This document shows positions 6,728 to 7,808 of a stretch of DNA of 7,808 bases, piece by piece. Source of the stretch: DATLAN01 sp035527455. Its GTDB lineage: Bacteria; Planctomycetota; Planctomycetia; Pirellulales; Thermoguttaceae. The position numbers and the translations under genes are program-made. Position 1 is the stretch's first letter, and every line of letters begins with the position of its first letter. The stretch covers positions 1-7,808 of the forward strand of contig DATLAN010000601.1 of assembly GCA_035527455.1 (NCBI GenBank), written 5' to 3'. The notes below the pieces were generated by a model. The model worked only from the letters and a program-made list of their open reading frames with translations, made no database searches and was not told where the DNA came from.

Positions 6728-6767
6728 TGATACGGTGCAGCCAAGTAGGTTATGCTTCAGCATAACG
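6728..6767 (-). promoter_or_regulatory. Palindrome and -10-like box upstream of aldo/keto reductase
   Basis: GTTATGC (6750-6756) and GCATAAC (6761-6767) form a perfect 7-bp inverted repeat around TTCA. On the minus strand TATCAT (6728-6733) resembles a -10 box about 30 bp before the start codon. With a 17-bp spacer the -35 position would fall on 6751-6756, inside the left arm of the palindrome, although the sequence there is a poor -35. An 18-bp palindrome overlapping a promoter suits an operator. No regulator gene is visible in the window. Confidence 0.35.
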
Positions 6768-6785
6768 AAAATCAAGAATGACGCG

Positions 6786-6918
6786 AATTCTCGGGGCTGG
6801 GGACTCGGGATTCGAGGTGGGGCGGTTGACTTCTTGGAACAAGGTTTGGATTCTCGGATACTCTTCCCGAGCCCCAAGCCCCCAGTCCCGAACCCCGCTG
6901 TTTCCATTGGCTGCGGCC
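6786..6918 (-). repeat. Heptamer hairpin element, inverted copy (copy 4)
   Basis: Read on the minus strand, this copy begins GCCGCAGCCAAT and follows the copy at 4614 closely. The segment 6861-6917 is 51/57 identical without gaps to 4614-4670, ATCCGAGAA lies at 6851-6859 and GAAGTCAACCG at 6823-6833. It then ends with a short C-rich arm (6788-6822). It lacks the long array seen in copy 3. On the plus strand four heptamers (CCCGAGC, CCCAAGC, CCCCAGT, CCCGAAC) occupy 6866-6893. The element lies in the divergent region between the aldo/keto reductase and fucosidase genes, with its C-rich end toward the aldo/keto reductase start. Confidence 0.88.
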
Positions 6919-6966
6919 ACGTGAGCACCTACCTTGCCTGCAAACACACGACGCTCGAGGCATCTC

Positions 6967-7808
6967 ATGATGAAACGAACCCTTATCACTGGTGGTTGCC
7001 TGGTTCTGAGCCTTCTCGCTACCGGGCCGACCCCGGCTCAGGACGGCCCGAATAGCCGGCCGCGAAAGACGTACGAGCCCGACTGGCAATCGCTCGACAC
7101 GGTGCCGATGCCCGGGTGGTTCAACGAGGCGAAGTTCGGGATCTTCGTGGTTTGGGGGCCTTACTCCGTCCCGGCGTGGACCGATCGGGGCTACGCGGAA
7201 TGGTACGGCGGCAAACTGGATCGGGGCGAGAAGCCGACCGCCGAGTTTCATGAAAGGAACTACGGCAAGGACTTCCGGTACGAGCAGTTCGCCGAGATGT
7301 TCGAGGCCGAGTTGTGGGACCCGGACGCCTGGGCCGAGTTGTTCGCCCGGTCGGGTGCGAAGTACGTCGTGACGACCGCCGTCTACCACGACGGGTTCTG
7401 CCTCTGGCCGTCGCCGTACGCCGAAACGGTCAACACCGACAAGTGGAACGCGGCGGTCACCGGCCCGCGGCGCGACCTGTTGGGCGAACTCAGCGCCGCG
7501 TGCGAGAAGCAGGGCCTCAAGCCGGGCATCTACTATTCGCTGATGGAATGGTGGCACCCGCTCTACGCCGCGAAAGACCCCGACGTGCAGAAGCGATACG
7601 CCCAAGAACACCTCCACCCGCAGTTCAAGGACGTCGTGGGCAAGTACAAGCCGTGGTTCATTTTCCTCGACGGCGAATGGAACCACGACACCTCCTTCTG
7701 GCAATCCGAGGAGTTGGCCGCGTGGCTTTTCAACGAGTCGCCCGTGCGGGATTACGTGGTGACCAACGACCGCTGGGGCAAGACCCGGGGCCAGCACGGG
7801 ATGGTCTT
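6967..7808 (+). CDS. GH29 alpha-L-fucosidase, 5' part (cut by window end)
   Basis: The frame is open from the ATG at 6967 to the window end, giving 280 residues of a gene that continues beyond. A second ATG directly follows at 6970, and GAGG at 6957-6960 serves either. GH29 enzymes are retaining exo-alpha-L-fucosidases. Residues 1-24 form a Sec signal peptide with likely cleavage after TPA. FGIFVVWGPYSVPAW, the EWYGG motif (Glu78), YHDGFCLWPSP and FLDGEW follow in the order expected for the catalytic barrel, with Asp235 at the place of the nucleophile. VTNDRWGK and QHGMV near the end also fit the family. The acid/base residue would lie beyond the window. Two family histidines are replaced: the usual FGIF(I/V)HWG has Val62, and the usual KHHDGF reads VYHDGF (Tyr140, His141 kept). 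Family membership is firm; activity on unmodified fucose is less sure. Confidence 0.88.
   Translation, partial: MMKRTLITGGCLVLSLLATGPTPAQDGPNSRPRKTYEPDWQSLDTVPMPGWFNEAKFGIFVVWGPYSVPAWTDRGYAEWYGGKLDRGEKPTAEFHERNYGKDFRYEQFAEMFEAELWDPDAWAELFARSGAKYVVTTAVYHDGFCLWPSPYAETVNTDKWNAAVTGPRRDLLGELSAACEKQGLKPGIYYSLMEWWHPLYAAKDPDVQKRYAQEHLHPQFKDVVGKYKPWFIFLDGEWNHDTSFWQSEELAAWLFNESPVRDYVVTNDRWGKTRGQHGMV

Overview
The window looks like chromosomal DNA from a high-GC planctomycete, possibly of the Pirellulales or a related order; this is inferred. The evidence is the gene content: a secreted S1-type sulfatase, a Tat-exported Gfo/Idh/MocA oxidoreductase, a sialate O-acetylesterase-like SGNH esterase, an aldo/keto reductase and a secreted GH29 alpha-L-fucosidase. 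The genes are loosely spaced and short intergenic repeats separate them. No rRNA, tRNA, CRISPR array, transposase or phage gene was seen.

Layout. Positions 1-285 hold no supported gene. They contain a plus-strand terminator-like hairpin (174-207) and a short heptamer array (260-287). A minus-strand gene (286-1161) encodes a four-helix membrane protein of unknown function. A divergent intergenic region with a 10-bp dyad and a TATAAT box leads to the sulfatase (1382-2947). Downstream on the plus strand are the Gfo/Idh/MocA protein (3213-4589) and the SGNH esterase (4844-5650). A convergent minus-strand aldo/keto reductase (5711-6697) follows. Last is the 5' part of a GH29 fucosidase gene (from 6967), cut by the window end.

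How the genes may work together. Desulfation, deacetylation, defucosylation and two sugar-type oxidoreductases fit stepwise breakdown of a sulfated, acetylated, fucose-containing polysaccharide such as fucoidan, or of a mucin-like glycan. Sulfatase, esterase and fucosidase have Sec-type signal peptides and the Gfo/Idh/MocA protein has a Tat signal, so most of the chemistry would be outside the cytoplasm. The substrate is inferred. Two enzymes depart from family consensus at key sites: the sulfatase lacks the proline of the CxPxR motif, and the fucosidase lacks two active-site histidines.

The most unusual content is intergenic. Four of the five larger gaps hold arrays of 7-bp units. Three have CCCCAAT/CCCCAGT/CCCGAAT-type units arranged as a G-rich arm, a loop and a C-rich arm, giving long potential hairpins and G-quadruplex motifs. 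Two copies, in opposite orientation about 2 kb apart, also share a non-heptad core (51 of 57 bases identical, no gaps), so they are members of one dispersed repeat family. The units resemble the short tandemly repeated heptamers (STRR) described in heterocystous cyanobacteria. The esterase and fucosidase genes also share a gapless 91-bp start segment (ribosome binding site plus signal peptide) although the mature enzymes are unrelated.
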